DNA of 64,000 nt from Streptomyces radicis. GTDB taxonomy: Bacteria; Actinomycetota; Actinomycetes; Streptomycetales; Streptomycetaceae. The position numbers were made by a program, and so were the translations under genes. This document shows positions 63,795 through 64,000 of the stretch, piece by piece; positions within the stretch are counted from its first letter, which is position 1, and each line of letters begins with the position of its first letter. Under the pieces are notes generated by a model that did not search any database, had not been told where the DNA came from, and was given only the letters and a program-made list of their open reading frames with translations. The stretch covers positions 248,001-312,000 of the forward strand of contig NZ_RBDY01000004.1 in NCBI RefSeq assembly GCF_003626575.1, written 5' to 3'.

Positions 63795-63831
63795 GGGGCG
63801 GGCGGACGGCACCACGCCGGACGCCCGCCCC
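63795..63831 (+). terminator. Hairpin after the subtilisin gene
   Basis: GGGGCGGGCG at 63795-63804 pairs perfectly with CGCCCGCCCC at 63822-63831. It lies 26 bp past the stop and ahead of the next gene on the same strand. Confidence 0.7.
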
Positions 63832-63887
63832 GTTCGTGTGTGCCGTGCGAGGATGACGTGCGACACGCCGACGAAGGAGACCACCAG

Positions 63888-64000
63888 GTGCCTGGCACGA
63901 ATCTCACCCGCAACGAGGCGCAGGAGCGGGCCGCGCTGCTCGCCGTGGACCGCTACGAGATCGACCTCGATCTCTCGGGCGCGCCGGAGGGCGGGACGTT
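63888..64000 (+). CDS. pepN: Second aminopeptidase N paralogue, N-terminal part (runs off the right edge)
   Basis: GTG at 63888 with AAGGAG nine bases upstream. The 37 visible residues (MPGTNLTRNEAQERAALLAVD, YEIDLDL) align with the start of the pepN at 41548 (MPGENLTRDEARERARVLTV, YEVALDL). Even the ribosome-site region is alike. Catalytic motifs lie beyond the window. Confidence 0.85.
   Translation, partial: MPGTNLTRNEAQERAALLAVDRYEIDLDLSGAPEGGT

Overview
The window is a high-GC actinobacterial chromosome segment, most like Streptomyces or a close relative. The reasons are the third-position GC bias, the frequent GTG starts, and the gene order obg-rpmA-rplU-rne, rodA-mrdA-mreDCB-ndk-folC-valS, then clpX-clpP2-clpP1-tig. 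DUF397 and DUF5753 regulator sets, DUF6879 and an FxLD lanthipeptide locus point the same way. No rRNA, CRISPR array, transposase or integrase was seen.

The left half (1-32.9 kb) is conserved core, almost all on the minus strand. It runs from a teichoic-acid-type cytidylyltransferase/reductase, through Obg, two ribosomal proteins and a giant RNase E/G, a pair of proteins linked to a radical SAM enzyme, a CYTH-CHAD protein, the elongation and spore-wall cluster (RodA, PBP2, MreD, MreC, MreB), Ndk, FolC and ValS. Next come two tandem secreted/anchored paralogues on the plus strand, the Clp protease genes and trigger factor, then tRNA-Pro(UGG) and tRNA-Gly(UCC).

The middle (32.9-44.1 kb) holds scattered housekeeping genes: an acyltransferase, an M23 peptidase, a SpoIIE-type phosphatase, an Eis-like acetyltransferase, the bioY-rpiB-nei run, an Rv2466c-like DsbA protein and pepN.

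The right part (44.1-63.9 kb) is accessory DNA bounded by two diverged pepN paralogues; the second starts at 63888 and runs off the edge. It carries (i) an FxLD lanthipeptide locus at 44.3-51.2 kb. In it a 64-aa precursor is followed by a LanB glutamylation half, a LanC cyclase, and a protein fusing an elimination-like domain to a PIMT-like methyltransferase. A divergent XRE/TPR regulator lies alongside. (ii) A DUF5753 regulator with two DUF397 proteins. (iii) An AbiEi/nuclease-like gene whose last 137 bp, with about 72 bp beyond, recur 3.1 kb downstream. The two copies bracket a second regulator operon (86-aa protein, DUF6879, XRE/DUF5753, two tiny ORFs, a DUF1399-like protein and a 58-aa ORF). 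(iv) A small zinc-ribbon gene, a divergent SDR/AraC pair and a secreted subtilisin.

The points most worth checking are the FxLD locus with its split, methyltransferase-fused dehydratase; the repeat-bracketed regulator segment; and three genes whose stop codon sits inside a tandem repeat.
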